This document shows, in pieces, positions 29,511 through 36,911 of a stretch of 64,000 nt of DNA. Made by a program: the position numbers and the translations under genes. Numbering within the stretch: the stretch's first letter is position 1; each line of letters begins with the position of its first letter. The notes below the pieces were generated by a model. It searched no databases, had not been told where the DNA came from, and worked only from the letters and a program-made list of their open reading frames with translations. Source of the stretch: Phyllobacterium myrsinacearum (lineage in GTDB: Bacteria > Pseudomonadota > Alphaproteobacteria > Rhizobiales > Rhizobiaceae); contig NZ_JACGXN010000003.1 of assembly GCF_014138285.1 (NCBI RefSeq), positions 186,001 through 250,000 of the forward strand, in the 5' to 3' direction.

Positions 29511-29579
29511 ATGGTGGCAACTAGTTATGAGGACCGATACATACACCACCTGCCCGCACCCAACTGGAGCCGTTGTTAA
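29511..29579 (+). CDS. Possible 22-residue leader peptide
   Basis: A tiny frame starting at ATG 29511 with a good ribosome site (AAAGGGAG, 5 bases upstream). It ends in TAA at 29577-29579, directly abutting the ATG of the 54-aa membrane protein at 29580. The peptide (begins MVATSYEDRY, ends NWSRC) matches nothing known to me. The abutting layout suggests translational coupling, but frames of this size occur by chance. Confidence 0.25.
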   Translation: MVATSYEDRYIHHLPAPNWSRC

Positions 29580-29744
29580 ATGCCGATTTTGTTTCTGCTG
29601 CCAATCGCTGCATTGATTTCCGCATGGATGGCCATGACGTATGGCAAAAGACTGCGATATCCTCTTGTCTTTCTGGGCGTGCTTATACTTGCCATCTGGT
29701 TCTGGTATCTGTTCGCTCTGATCCAGATGGACCTTCCAGATTAA
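29580..29744 (+). CDS. Small two-helix membrane protein, 54 aa
   Basis: ATG 29580 to TAA 29744. The product has two hydrophobic helices (about 3-20 and 28-48) joined by a basic turn YGKRLRYP, which predicts both ends facing the periplasm, and ends in an acidic tail (QMDLPD). A GGAG lies ten bases upstream. The size and strong hydrophobic pattern with a positive hairpin are those of genuine small inner-membrane proteins. No family recognised. Another small two-helix protein lies at 30854-31039. Confidence 0.5.
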   Translation: MPILFLLPIAALISAWMAMTYGKRLRYPLVFLGVLILAIWFWYLFALIQMDLPD

Positions 29745-29877
29745 CTGCAGGCTCAGCATATCGGGTGCGCCGATTAAATTCCCGGGAGGTGGATATCGAT
29801 GAACCCGGCACTTGGCCGATCGATAGACAGAAGCAGTGATCATTTTTGGGCGTCCATCTGCAACGGTCACAACGAGA

Positions 29878-30531
29878 TCACTTTTGCTCCTCGGCCGTAA
29901 CCACAGCCGCATCCACCTGCCCGTTCGTTGGAGAATAAAGAACAGCGCCTTCATAGATTATTTTTTGAGGATGCAAATTCATTATCTCAGACGAATATAC
30001 GGCTACGCCACGGCTATCGCCTTCAGATACTGTCGGACCGTAAACATGCACATTTGAAACATAATCCCATAAAACAGTTTCACCGGTACGCCAGATCGTA
30101 TATCCGCCAGACCCTATTTCAACTTCCCGGGTGTTGAGGAGTGTTTTTTCTTTGCCTGGTTTATCCATTGCCACGAGATTGAAAGCAAAGGTGCCACCCT
30201 CCGGATAGACAAACTCAATGATGCTGACTTTGGTCGAAGCTACGACGCCAAACAATCTGTCGTCGTGTTTCAAATCTTTGTGTTTTCCATTTTGAAGGTC
30301 CGAGTCAGCGGCGTTTTCGCCTTTGGGCAACGCTTTCCACTTTTCCAGCGTGATCGGGTTTGCAACAACAATCACGGTACCACCATCGTTGAGCAACGGT
30401 GGAGCGACGTAAACCGTAAGTTGCGCCTTCAGGAGAGCGTCTTTCCGTTTTTTCGAAAGGTAGATATCGGCCTGAACAAAAAAGGTGAGGCCCAAAGCAA
30501 CCACAACCGCTGTGTAAAAGAGTTTTCTCAT
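29878..30531 (-). CDS. Hypothetical membrane-anchored protein, 217 aa
   Basis: The N-terminus MRKLFYTAVVVALGLTFFVQA is a signal peptide or single anchor. The rest (about 22-217) is a soluble, beta-rich extracytoplasmic domain without cysteines or known catalytic motifs. Repeated phrases such as GGTVIVVANPITLEKW and EGGTFAFNLVAMDKPG suggest a folded domain rather than a spurious frame. Family not recognised. It stands alone on the minus strand among small plus-strand membrane genes. Confidence 0.6.
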   Translation of the reverse strand: MRKLFYTAVVVALGLTFFVQADIYLSKKRKDALLKAQLTVYVAPPLLNDGGTVIVVANPITLEKWKALPKGENAADSDLQNGKHKDLKHDDRLFGVVASTKVSIIEFVYPEGGTFAFNLVAMDKPGKEKTLLNTREVEIGSGGYTIWRTGETVLWDYVSNVHVYGPTVSEGDSRGVAVYSSEIMNLHPQKIIYEGAVLYSPTNGQVDAAVVTAEEQK

Positions 30532-30853
30532 TTGTCGCTCACTTTACCTGCATCGTATTGCAATGCGAAATCCCCCGTCTGAAGCAGTACTTGCCCATCT
30601 ATTACATATGGGGGCACCTGCCCAATCTCCCGCCGCCTCGAGCACGCGAGAGGTGATTGAGCTTCTCCTTGCCAATATATCAACGTGAATGAGCGTGGAG
30701 CGCCGTTCTGAATGGTCTAATTCCTAGGGAGTGCAGCGATTGAACACTTGGCAACCCTTCTTCACTAAGGCATGTGGATCGCATCTCTGGTGATCGCAGG
30801 GGCTTTCCCTCGCGTACTGGGAATCCATACAACATCCCCAACACCCGTGGGGC
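30532..30853. other. Intergenic stretch, no gene seen
   Basis: About 320 bases between a minus-strand and a plus-strand gene. It presumably holds both promoters. No supported coding frame and no notable repeat. Confidence 0.45.
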
Positions 30854-31039
30854 ATGGCATTGATGACCATCGGCATCGCACTCTTTGTCCTGCTTCCGGT
30901 CTCGCAGTTGGTTTTGATCATCGTGATCTTCATCCGTGAACGCGATTATCGTTTCAGCCTGATAGCAACCTTGGTGTTTGTCATCATCATGGCCGGCACA
31001 CTGCTTGGCTACTTTCTGCCATCTCATATTTCGGCTTGA
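30854..31039 (+). CDS. Small membrane protein, 61 aa
   Basis: Two strongly hydrophobic helices (about 3-27 and 33-55) around the charged turn RERDYRFS. The same two-helix hairpin plan is seen in the 54-aa protein at 29580. The start may be ATG 30854 or ATG 30863. No family recognised. Hydrophobic pattern and size support a real small inner-membrane protein, but a ribosome site is not clear. Confidence 0.45.
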   Translation: MALMTIGIALFVLLPVSQLVLIIVIFIRERDYRFSLIATLVFVIIMAGTLLGYFLPSHISA

Positions 31040-31060
31040 ACGGCCGCGACACAGCACTAC

Positions 31061-31297
31061 TTGTATTCCCTTTCCGATACCGAATGGAGTGAATTGAAAG
31101 CATCATCAATTCGGTCGCGACGGGCCGGGACGGCCCTTCTGCGTTGCGGCGACTGCGGTGGCTCAGTCTATGCGAAACGGTCCAGTCGTGGCTGGCGTCA
31201 TTGCTATCATTTCGAAACTGAGACTAAAGCTTGTCACCGCCCTAGCAGGCTCACCCTGAGGGAGAGCATTGGCCCCGTAAAAAACCCGAATTGCTAA
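31061..31297 (+). pseudogene. Remnant of a serine site-specific recombinase (zinc-ribbon domain)
   Basis: The 78-residue frame contains ALLRCGDCGGSVYAKRS followed by WRHCYHFETETKACHRP. This is the recombinase zinc beta-ribbon pattern (CxxC...C...C with an R-G-W-R-x-C-Y turn) found in the middle of large serine recombinases. No catalytic resolvase domain or C-terminal coiled coil is present on either side, so this is a fragment. It points to a past integrase or transposon at this spot and fits the accessory character of the region. Confidence 0.55.
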
Positions 31298-31440
31298 ACC
31301 GCACTACCTTGATCGAATAAGCCTGGGGCAACAGGAAACCCAAATCTACATCGAGGACGTCAGGCCGTGAGAGTGTCTGGGACCACCTGTATTCCTGTTC
31401 TCGGTTTCTCCTGACTTAGCTCTGTTCCATTGGAAACAGA

Positions 31441-31490
31441 ATACGGCGCCATACATGAAATACGGTGCCATGGCGTCGCACGGCGACGCC
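31441..31490. repeat. Direct repeat and hairpin upstream of the secreted protease gene
   Basis: ATACGGCGCCAT (31441-31452) recurs as ATACGGTGCCAT (31460-31471) with one mismatch. Immediately after comes a perfect 7-bp hairpin, GGCGTCG (31472-31478) with CGACGCC (31484-31490). The set lies 66-115 bases before the protease ATG, a position that fits an activator or repressor site. No protein is known to bind it. Confidence 0.4.
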
Positions 31491-31555
31491 TCGCCGGGTA
31501 AGTGACAACCAACTCGAACAATTGCCCTGTGAGTTAACTCTCAAGGAGATGTGCC

Positions 31556-32416
31556 ATGAACCGTATACAGTTTCTTCGGACAGCATTTGCAATTGCATCT
31601 GCCAGTCTGTTTCCCATCATGGAAGCACAGGCCAATGATGATTTTTCCTGTTGGCAGCCCAGCAAGACAACAGCTGCAGCTTCTGCCGAATATTGGACGA
31701 AGGATCGGCGCGACAAGGCTCTGTCAGAAGATGATGCAAACAACTTTGTGGGTGGCGACAACGACAAGCTGGGTGATGCTGAAAGAGCCAACATTCAAGA
31801 TGCTCCCTACAAATTTGGGGGAAAGGTGTTCTTCACCCGCGGCGGGCAGAACTTCCAGGCGAGCGCCCAGTTTGTAGGCGACAACAATATTGTGATTGCG
31901 GCCGCGCACAGCATGTTCAAGGCGGACAAACAGGCAACAAATATCGCATTTTACCGAGGTTACGAAAACGGCGGCGGCACCCCGTTCAGCTTCGATCAGG
32001 TGGCGATATTGGCCGCATGGAAGCCTGTCAGTACAGATAAACCATCTTTCGAGCGTGCAGCATTGGATTATGCGGTGCTACGGACAACCACTCCATCTGA
32101 TGCAGGAGCCTTTACTCTGGGGATCGGCCCATCTTTTACTGATGTCACGATAATGGGTTATCCCGGCAATCTTGAAAATGGGAACCTCATGTACGCACAA
32201 ACTTCAACCAAAGATCAACAGGTCGGAAATGCTTTCGAGGTACGGCCGAACGCTTTTCTACATGGATCAAGCGGCGGCGCGTGGTTCGTACCGCAAGATG
32301 GCGGATTTGCTGCAGTCAGCACGGTATCAGGCGGCACTGACATCCATCTTTTGGGTCCGGCTTTTACAAGCAAAACACAGGAGCTCATCGCCTTTGTGAA
32401 AGCTGGTTGTAAATAG
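31556..32416 (+). CDS. Secreted trypsin-like serine protease (S1/V8-like)
   Basis: A 286-residue exported protein. The signal peptide (FLRTAFAIASASLFP, ending AQA, about residue 25) is followed by a propeptide-like acidic stretch and a chymotrypsin-fold domain. The triad is visible: His in VIAAAHSMF, Asp in ALDYAVLR and Ser in HGSSGGAWF (variant of GDSGGP with Ser-Ser-Gly-Gly). The Ser-site wording and loops are nearer to V8/glutamyl endopeptidases than to DegP, and no PDZ domain is present. Strong ribosome site AAGGAG. A terminator follows at 32430. Likely cleaves proteins in the periplasm or outside the cell. Confidence 0.82.
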   Translation: MNRIQFLRTAFAIASASLFPIMEAQANDDFSCWQPSKTTAAASAEYWTKDRRDKALSEDDANNFVGGDNDKLGDAERANIQDAPYKFGGKVFFTRGGQNFQASAQFVGDNNIVIAAAHSMFKADKQATNIAFYRGYENGGGTPFSFDQVAILAAWKPVSTDKPSFERAALDYAVLRTTTPSDAGAFTLGIGPSFTDVTIMGYPGNLENGNLMYAQTSTKDQQVGNAFEVRPNAFLHGSSGGAWFVPQDGGFAAVSTVSGGTDIHLLGPAFTSKTQELIAFVKAGCK

Positions 32417-32429
32417 AATTCATGTTTAA

Positions 32430-32462
32430 CCTGATGCCGATTGAAAAACGGCATCAGGCTTT
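32430..32462. terminator. Rho-independent-type terminator after the protease gene
   Basis: CCTGATGCCG (32430-32439) pairs perfectly with CGGCATCAGG (32449-32458) around a nine-base loop, followed by CTTT. It lies 14 bases after the protease stop and 38 bases before the 3' end of the convergent Crp/Fnr gene, so it may serve both. The short T-run makes it moderate rather than strong. Confidence 0.65.
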
Positions 32463-32499
32463 CGATAGATACATCTGCGTAAAATGATCCAACGTGTTT

Positions 32500-33213
32500 T
32501 TAGGAGGAGTAGACGTGCTGGCGCGAGAGATTTTCCAGGGAGCGGCGATTCAAGATCGTAATTTGGTTATTCTTCACCCGAATAAGATTTTCATATTTCC
32601 ATGCTTGTAACTGTGCATTTATCTTAGGCCGACTTGCATTGATCAGGTGTCCAATCTGGCTTTGAGATATCGTTCTATCTATGAGGATTCCATCACTTAC
32701 AGTTTTGCCGTACGTCTCGCTCATATTCATCAATAATCGCGCCAACCGTGTTTCCAAGGAATAAATCGACATTCCTTCTGCAAACTCGATCACCTGATGC
32801 AATCGCTTAGACATTCCCGTCATCAGTGCAGTTGCAAAAATCGGGGTATGTATCAGGCGCTCGAAGATCACCTTTTCGATTGTCAGAAGTCGTGTGGTCT
32901 GATCTGCAATAGCATTGGCTTGTCTGGCGCACTTTGAAACGAGCTCAACATCTCCAAGCACATCACCGACCTGTAATTCAGAGACAATGACTTCCCGGCC
33001 CTCCGCCGAGCAGAAGTACACGCTCACGCCACCTGACAGCAGCGCGTGAAACGCAGTACAGGCGTCACCCTGCTGGTAGATCACCTGGCCCCGCGCATAG
33101 GTCTTAACCCGCACGTTTCTAACAATATAATCCAGAGATTCAGCATCCAATTTCTTGAAGAAATCAAGCTCTCGAAGCTCTTTTGTTCGCTCTTCGTAGA
33201 TGGCCGCGTTCAT
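32500..33213 (-). CDS. Crp/Fnr-family transcription regulator
   Basis: A 237-residue regulator from ATG 33213 (GGGG upstream); an in-frame open extension to 33267 has weaker support. The cyclic-nucleotide-binding fold (about 20-135) contains YARGQVIYQQGDACTAFHALLSGGVSVYF and VGDVLGDVELVS. The C-terminal winged helix has RTISQSQIGHLINASRPKINAQLQAW. The FNR iron-sulfur cysteines are absent, and the cAMP-contact residues of Crp are not obvious, so the effector is unknown. It is divergent from the tandem paralogue genes, with two kinds of palindrome between, which suggests it controls them and itself. Confidence 0.85.
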   Translation of the reverse strand: MNAAIYEERTKELRELDFFKKLDAESLDYIVRNVRVKTYARGQVIYQQGDACTAFHALLSGGVSVYFCSAEGREVIVSELQVGDVLGDVELVSKCARQANAIADQTTRLLTIEKVIFERLIHTPIFATALMTGMSKRLHQVIEFAEGMSIYSLETRLARLLMNMSETYGKTVSDGILIDRTISQSQIGHLINASRPKINAQLQAWKYENLIRVKNNQITILNRRSLENLSRQHVYSS

Positions 33214-33300
33214 ATTTACCCCGGCTAAGAACGTACGTTTGTGAAACGACGCGTCTAAACTAAGCACGAGGGCAATATGCAGTTAAATACAACTGAGAGT

Positions 33301-33316
33301 TGTTACACCGGTAACA
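33301..33316. promoter_or_regulatory. Perfect palindrome TGTTAC-ACCG-GTAACA
   Basis: A 16-base perfect inverted repeat (6-4-6) in the 247-base gap between the Crp/Fnr gene and the first paralogue. Two-fold symmetry with short arms is typical for a Crp/Fnr-family dimer, though the arms are neither the Crp (TGTGA) nor the FNR (TTGAT) consensus. Candidate operator. Confidence 0.45.
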
Positions 33317-33350
33317 GGCAGAGTGCGTTTTTCTTCTTATGATCGCATTG

Positions 33351-33394
33351 TATCAATTGATAATTTCAAGAACTAACACGCAACTATCAATTGA
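33351..33394. promoter_or_regulatory. Repeated TATCAATTGA sites
   Basis: TATCAATTGATA (33351-33362) is a 12-base perfect palindrome. Its first ten bases recur exactly at 33385-33394, 34 bases on. The pair lies 67-110 bases before the start of the first paralogue gene, near the expected promoter. The arms contain TTGAT/ATCAA but without the FNR spacing. Candidate binding sites for the adjacent Crp/Fnr protein or another dimer. Confidence 0.45.
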
Positions 33395-33460
33395 ACCTGC
33401 CAACGCTCAACAATATTGATTGGCCGTTGCTGCGGAAGATCAAATCTAGGAGGACTATCC

Positions 33461-34126
33461 ATGTCTACGTTACTGACGATCAACGTCAAGAATCTTGAGT
33501 CCGCTACTCAAGGGTTTTACTTTTTCCAGCAGCCAGCCCTCTACGCGGGTGGGCCAGTTGTCTATAGCAACAGCCTTTTTGCTCAAAGCCTCGGAAATTT
33601 TAATGATACGGGTTCAACCCTGACATTCCAGGTGAACATGCAGTATTTTGCCGGCATTCAACAGGCACACAGCACTCCGCAGGTTGGGCAATCGTCAGGC
33701 TATGCTTCGGCCAGCCGTGCGATAGATCTGGCACCTGCATCGGGCACCGCAAACGATTGGACCACCGCGTCTGCGAGCCCGTTGGGTCTGAGCCAGCCGA
33801 CAGCTGGAACAGGTGTTCAGCCTGGGGCATTTCGGATCACGACGCCGGTCTACGCGCCGCCCGCCATCTTCAATGTTGGTTCGGCTGTTGAAGTGAATGG
33901 CGGCATTGCCTTGTCCAACTTTGTCGTGGCCAATCCCAGCAACAATACTGATTGTCAGCCGATCCTGAAATACTATGTCCAGACAGGCAACTACACTCCT
34001 GGCACGGTCATGAACTTCAGCGCCTCGAGCGTTAAGGCAGCTGTGTGTGATTTCACCGGAGGCCATTCAGTCATCAACGTTACACTCAACGCTGATGGGA
34101 CATGGGCAACAGAGACCATACAGTAA
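33461..34126 (+). CDS. Beta-rich protein of unrecognised family, paralogue A
   Basis: A 221-residue protein from ATG 33461, set by a strong TAGGAGG ribosome site. No signal peptide or membrane helix; rich in Ser, Thr, Asn, Gly and aromatic residues, suggesting an all-beta fold. Shared with the next gene: an N-terminal I-x-V-K-N strand plus FYFFQQPA, then SPLGLS, a GxI(A/T)LS phrase, YVQTG and CDFTxGxSVINVT near the C-terminus. Tandem duplication is therefore clear. A strong terminator separates the two. Function unknown. It could be a cytoplasmic inclusion, a secreted surface protein via an unusual route, or a lectin-like fold; none is shown. Confidence 0.75.
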   Translation: MSTLLTINVKNLESATQGFYFFQQPALYAGGPVVYSNSLFAQSLGNFNDTGSTLTFQVNMQYFAGIQQAHSTPQVGQSSGYASASRAIDLAPASGTANDWTTASASPLGLSQPTAGTGVQPGAFRITTPVYAPPAIFNVGSAVEVNGGIALSNFVVANPSNNTDCQPILKYYVQTGNYTPGTVMNFSASSVKAAVCDFTGGHSVINVTLNADGTWATETIQ

Positions 34127-34149
34127 GCTTTGATCTCAGTTCCCCATGA

Positions 34150-34189
34150 GTGTGAGTGGGCCACCGCCCGGCCTGCTCACACGATTTTT
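34150..34189 (+). terminator. Strong rho-independent terminator after paralogue A
   Basis: GTGTGAG (34150-34156), TG and GGCC (34159-34162) pair with GGCC (34170-34173), TG and CTCACAC (34176-34182). The stem is long and GC-rich with an internal TG/TG mismatch and a seven-base loop, followed by GATTTTT (34183-34189). It lies 24 bases after the stop of paralogue A and separates it from paralogue B. Confidence 0.82.
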
Positions 34190-34314
34190 GGAGCGCCGTG
34201 CCGTAGACCATCCGCGTATGTCTGCGGATAGAAGCGTTTGTTTTACAGCACACATATCTACAAGAATTCAGGTGAGTGCCTTGAATTAATCAGGCGGCGA
34301 CAAGAGCAAAAATC

Positions 34315-35031
34315 GTGAGCTATCAATACCACATCATCATCAAAAACATGTCCGCGCGGAACATGTCGTTCTATGCTTTTCAAAAGCAAGCGACATTCAC
34401 CAATTCGGGAATTTCGCCCAATGTCCTTGCCAGTAGTCTCGCCTGCGGACTTCTTGCTCCCAACAGCAGTTCCGGAGCGCAGTTGGAGTTCGGTTTTGAT
34501 GAGCAGATTTATGTCGGCGCGAAAAGCAATACCGCTTTGTCAACGGCGACAATGTTGGATGCCAACATCTTTTTGACAGCAGCGGCAGACACGACCGGGG
34601 TAACGGCCGCTATACAACCAATCGAATTGACCACGACGACGCCAACCCAAACCGTCGACAATTATTCAGTGATGACAACATCTCCCCTGGGATTGTCTGC
34701 CCCCCATTATCAGACCAACCTCAACGCAGGACATTTCGGAGTGGAAATACCGACCTATGCTGCCTCAACTGCGGCAGAACTTTATTGCGGGTGTGCTGCT
34801 ATCAATCAGGATGGCAGCATAACATTGTCGAGCTTCATCACACCCGTTCCCAATAGCCAGCTTTACTGCGCTCCGGAGGCGGTCTTTTATGTCCAGACGG
34901 GCAGCTTTCCAGTCGGCCAAATTATTCCCTACACAACTGAACAAGCGGCCGAATGCGACTTCACATCCGGCTATTCCGTTATTAACGTCACTTATGAAAA
35001 TGACGGCTTCTTCACAACAATTGGAAGCTAG
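34315..35031 (+). CDS. Beta-rich protein of unrecognised family, paralogue B
   Basis: A 238-residue relative of the gene at 33461. Corresponding elements in order: HIIIKNMSARNMSFYAFQKQA, SPLGLSAP, GSITLSSF, VFYVQTGSF, and CDFTSGYSVINVT at the C-terminus. It starts with GTG (AAGAG nine bases upstream) and has no signal peptide. It carries extra cysteines (YCGCAA, LYCAPE) that paralogue A largely lacks, so the copies have diverged. The stop is followed closely by a small membrane-protein gene. Function unknown. Confidence 0.72.
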   Translation: MSYQYHIIIKNMSARNMSFYAFQKQATFTNSGISPNVLASSLACGLLAPNSSSGAQLEFGFDEQIYVGAKSNTALSTATMLDANIFLTAAADTTGVTAAIQPIELTTTTPTQTVDNYSVMTTSPLGLSAPHYQTNLNAGHFGVEIPTYAASTAAELYCGCAAINQDGSITLSSFITPVPNSQLYCAPEAVFYVQTGSFPVGQIIPYTTEQAAECDFTSGYSVINVTYENDGFFTTIGS

Positions 35032-35065
35032 CTGACGATGGGAAAAACAGTGCCGGACTTTGGAC

Positions 35066-35380
35066 ATGACGCTTGCCGAATATAACAGGTGCCGTTACCG
35101 CGCAAAACGATATTCGCTCATTTTGTTTTGCTCGTTTGTGGGGGCATCCCTATCCGCAGCAGGCCAGAACTTACCGTTTGTGGTGATATTTGGTCTTGGG
35201 TTCGGGGTGGCGGCTGGATTGCTAGCCATTCAGATCAAGCATATCTCTGCATTTAGCTGCCCCCGCTGTGGCAAGGATCCACTCACTTGGGTCTCTTCCG
35301 ACCCAAATGATGCCGACGGAGCTACTTACGACAGCTTAAGCACAATTTGTCTGAACTGTAAGTTTGATCTTCAAACATAA
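35066..35380 (+). CDS. Small membrane protein with C-terminal zinc-ribbon-like motif
   Basis: About 104 residues from ATG 35066 (a TTG at 35060 is also open). Two adjoining hydrophobic helices (about 17-37 and 40-58) are followed by a soluble tail with SCPRCG and, about 30 residues later, CLNC: four cysteines in two CxxC knuckles, as in zinc ribbons. No family recognised. It follows paralogue B by 34 bases on the same strand, so it may be co-transcribed. Confidence 0.6.
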   Translation: MTLAEYNRCRYRAKRYSLILFCSFVGASLSAAGQNLPFVVIFGLGFGVAAGLLAIQIKHISAFSCPRCGKDPLTWVSSDPNDADGATYDSLSTICLNCKFDLQT

Positions 35381-35420
35381 TCGACACGGTTTTGGCACCA
35401 GATCGTAGTGTGGGAGAAGG

Positions 35421-35969
35421 CTATTCTTCACCCGGCAATTTTACATTCACATCGTAGGAACAGCCGACTAGCGTTTTGCCGGGGTGACTGCTGACAGTGG
35501 ATATATTCCGCGTGATCCGTGTGGTGACAGTCCAGCCTGTATCCTGGTCCTTTTCGACCTTGTTTATCAGCTCGCGCTCGCCAAGAAACTTATCTGATCC
35601 AGGAAAACTATTCTGAATCTTTTCCTGTAGCGCCAATTTACTCGGATCGGCAACATCAAGCACTGCAAGCACAGCGTTGGCACTGAACACAATTTTATTG
35701 GTTTTATAGCCGGCAACCTCAATCGGTGAAGGAAGCCTATATTGCGAGAGGAACAAGTTGCCTGATTCCTGTTTCTTCCAGCGCCTTTTTTTGAAACCGC
35801 CATCCCCGGCACTCAACGTTACAGAAAAACCCATATACTGGCGCGCATCGAGTTTGCAGTTGATCGCATCAACGACATTCACGGCATTGGGATCATACTC
35901 TTTTTCGGCTTGAGCCAATACCGTGGTCAGGATCAGCAACCCTCCAGCGACGGATAAGCGCGCAATCAT
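35421..35969 (-). CDS. Hypothetical exported protein, 182 aa
   Basis: A signal peptide (MIARLSVAGGLLILTTVLAQA) precedes a soluble domain with one cysteine near each end (INCKLDA and LVGCSYDV), which could form a disulfide. Charged clusters (KKRRWKK) and a regular hydrophobic pattern look like a real exported protein. Family not recognised. On the minus strand, 55 bases downstream of the start side of the Sel1-ankyrin gene; a separate unit is likely. Confidence 0.65.
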   Translation of the reverse strand: MIARLSVAGGLLILTTVLAQAEKEYDPNAVNVVDAINCKLDARQYMGFSVTLSAGDGGFKKRRWKKQESGNLFLSQYRLPSPIEVAGYKTNKIVFSANAVLAVLDVADPSKLALQEKIQNSFPGSDKFLGERELINKVEKDQDTGWTVTTRITRNISTVSSHPGKTLVGCSYDVNVKLPGEE

Positions 35970-36024
35970 CCTTCAGTCTCCATTCTTTTGAACCCACGCT
36001 ACATATTTTGCGGTCAGCGAGCGG

Positions 36025-36831
36025 CTATTTCAGCAATTCAATTGTTGCGGGATTCTCAGTACTCTGTATTGGCGTTTTTCCCGCATTGTTGATCTGGTTC
36101 CGGTCTGCTCCGTGTTCGAGCAAGGTCCTGATTACCGCAGGGTCCTTGTTATAGATGACTGCAAGGTGAAGCGGGGATTCTCCCGTTATCGTACTGCGCT
36201 CATTCACCTTGGCACCACTGACAAGCAGAAGCTCGATCATATCCCGTGTGCTTCGAGTGGCTGCAAGGTGTATTGGATAATAACCCTCGCCATCGACTGC
36301 ATTCAGGGAAGCACCGCAGGCCAGCATGGCTTTTGCCTTTTTGACGTCTTTTCCTGTGACGATATTGGCAAAAATGGTGGATTTAAAACCTTTGACGTAA
36401 TTGTCGTTCGGGCTCAGTTGAATGCATGGATCAGAACTTAACTGATTGAGTTGGTACTTCGCACCGGCATGCCCAAGCTTGGCCGCCTCGCGATACCATT
36501 TCGCAGCTTCTTTCTTGTCCTGTTTAACGCCGCTCCCGTCCCGATAGATATCTCCAAGGACAAGCTGGGCTTCCATCTCGCCATTTTCGGCAGCCTTGCG
36601 ATACCAGTAAATCGCTTTTGCATCATCTTGAGTGACACCCTCGCCATTGCTGTACATTACGCCAATACTGAACTGCGAATACGCGTCACCACGTTCTGCC
36701 TGCGGCCTCCAGTGTTTCAGGGCGGTGGCATAATCCTCATTCATATACGCGTCATAGCCAGGATCAGCCCATGCGTTGACGGAAAGGCTCACCATTGCAA
36801 AAGAACCCAACATGATAAGAATTTGCCGCAT
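36025..36831 (-). CDS. Periplasmic Sel1-repeat plus ankyrin-repeat protein
   Basis: A 268-residue exported protein (signal peptide ending VNAWA, from ATG 36831 with GGAG upstream; an extension to 36954 is not supported). Sel1-like repeats come first (about 30-130: GDAYSQFSIGVMYSNGEGV, NGEMEAQLVLGDIYRDGSGV, LGHAGAKYQLNQL). Three ankyrin repeats follow (about 165-265: DGEGYYPIHLAATR, TGESPLHLAVIYN, NAGKTPIQ). Both repeat types bind proteins, so this is a scaffold or inhibitor rather than an enzyme. The combination in one exported chain is uncommon. The partner is unknown. Confidence 0.82.
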   Translation of the reverse strand: MRQILIMLGSFAMVSLSVNAWADPGYDAYMNEDYATALKHWRPQAERGDAYSQFSIGVMYSNGEGVTQDDAKAIYWYRKAAENGEMEAQLVLGDIYRDGSGVKQDKKEAAKWYREAAKLGHAGAKYQLNQLSSDPCIQLSPNDNYVKGFKSTIFANIVTGKDVKKAKAMLACGASLNAVDGEGYYPIHLAATRSTRDMIELLLVSGAKVNERSTITGESPLHLAVIYNKDPAVIRTLLEHGADRNQINNAGKTPIQSTENPATIELLK

Positions 36832-36911
36832 TGTAACTCCGACAAGAGAAGCGTGAGGGTATGTACAAAAAGTCGCTACTTGAATTTCGTTTGAACCGCC
36901 AAACTGAGTGT

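Noticed and set aside
32500-33213. FNR oxygen sensor
   Set aside because: The N-terminal iron-sulfur cysteine set is missing; only the general Crp/Fnr family is supported.
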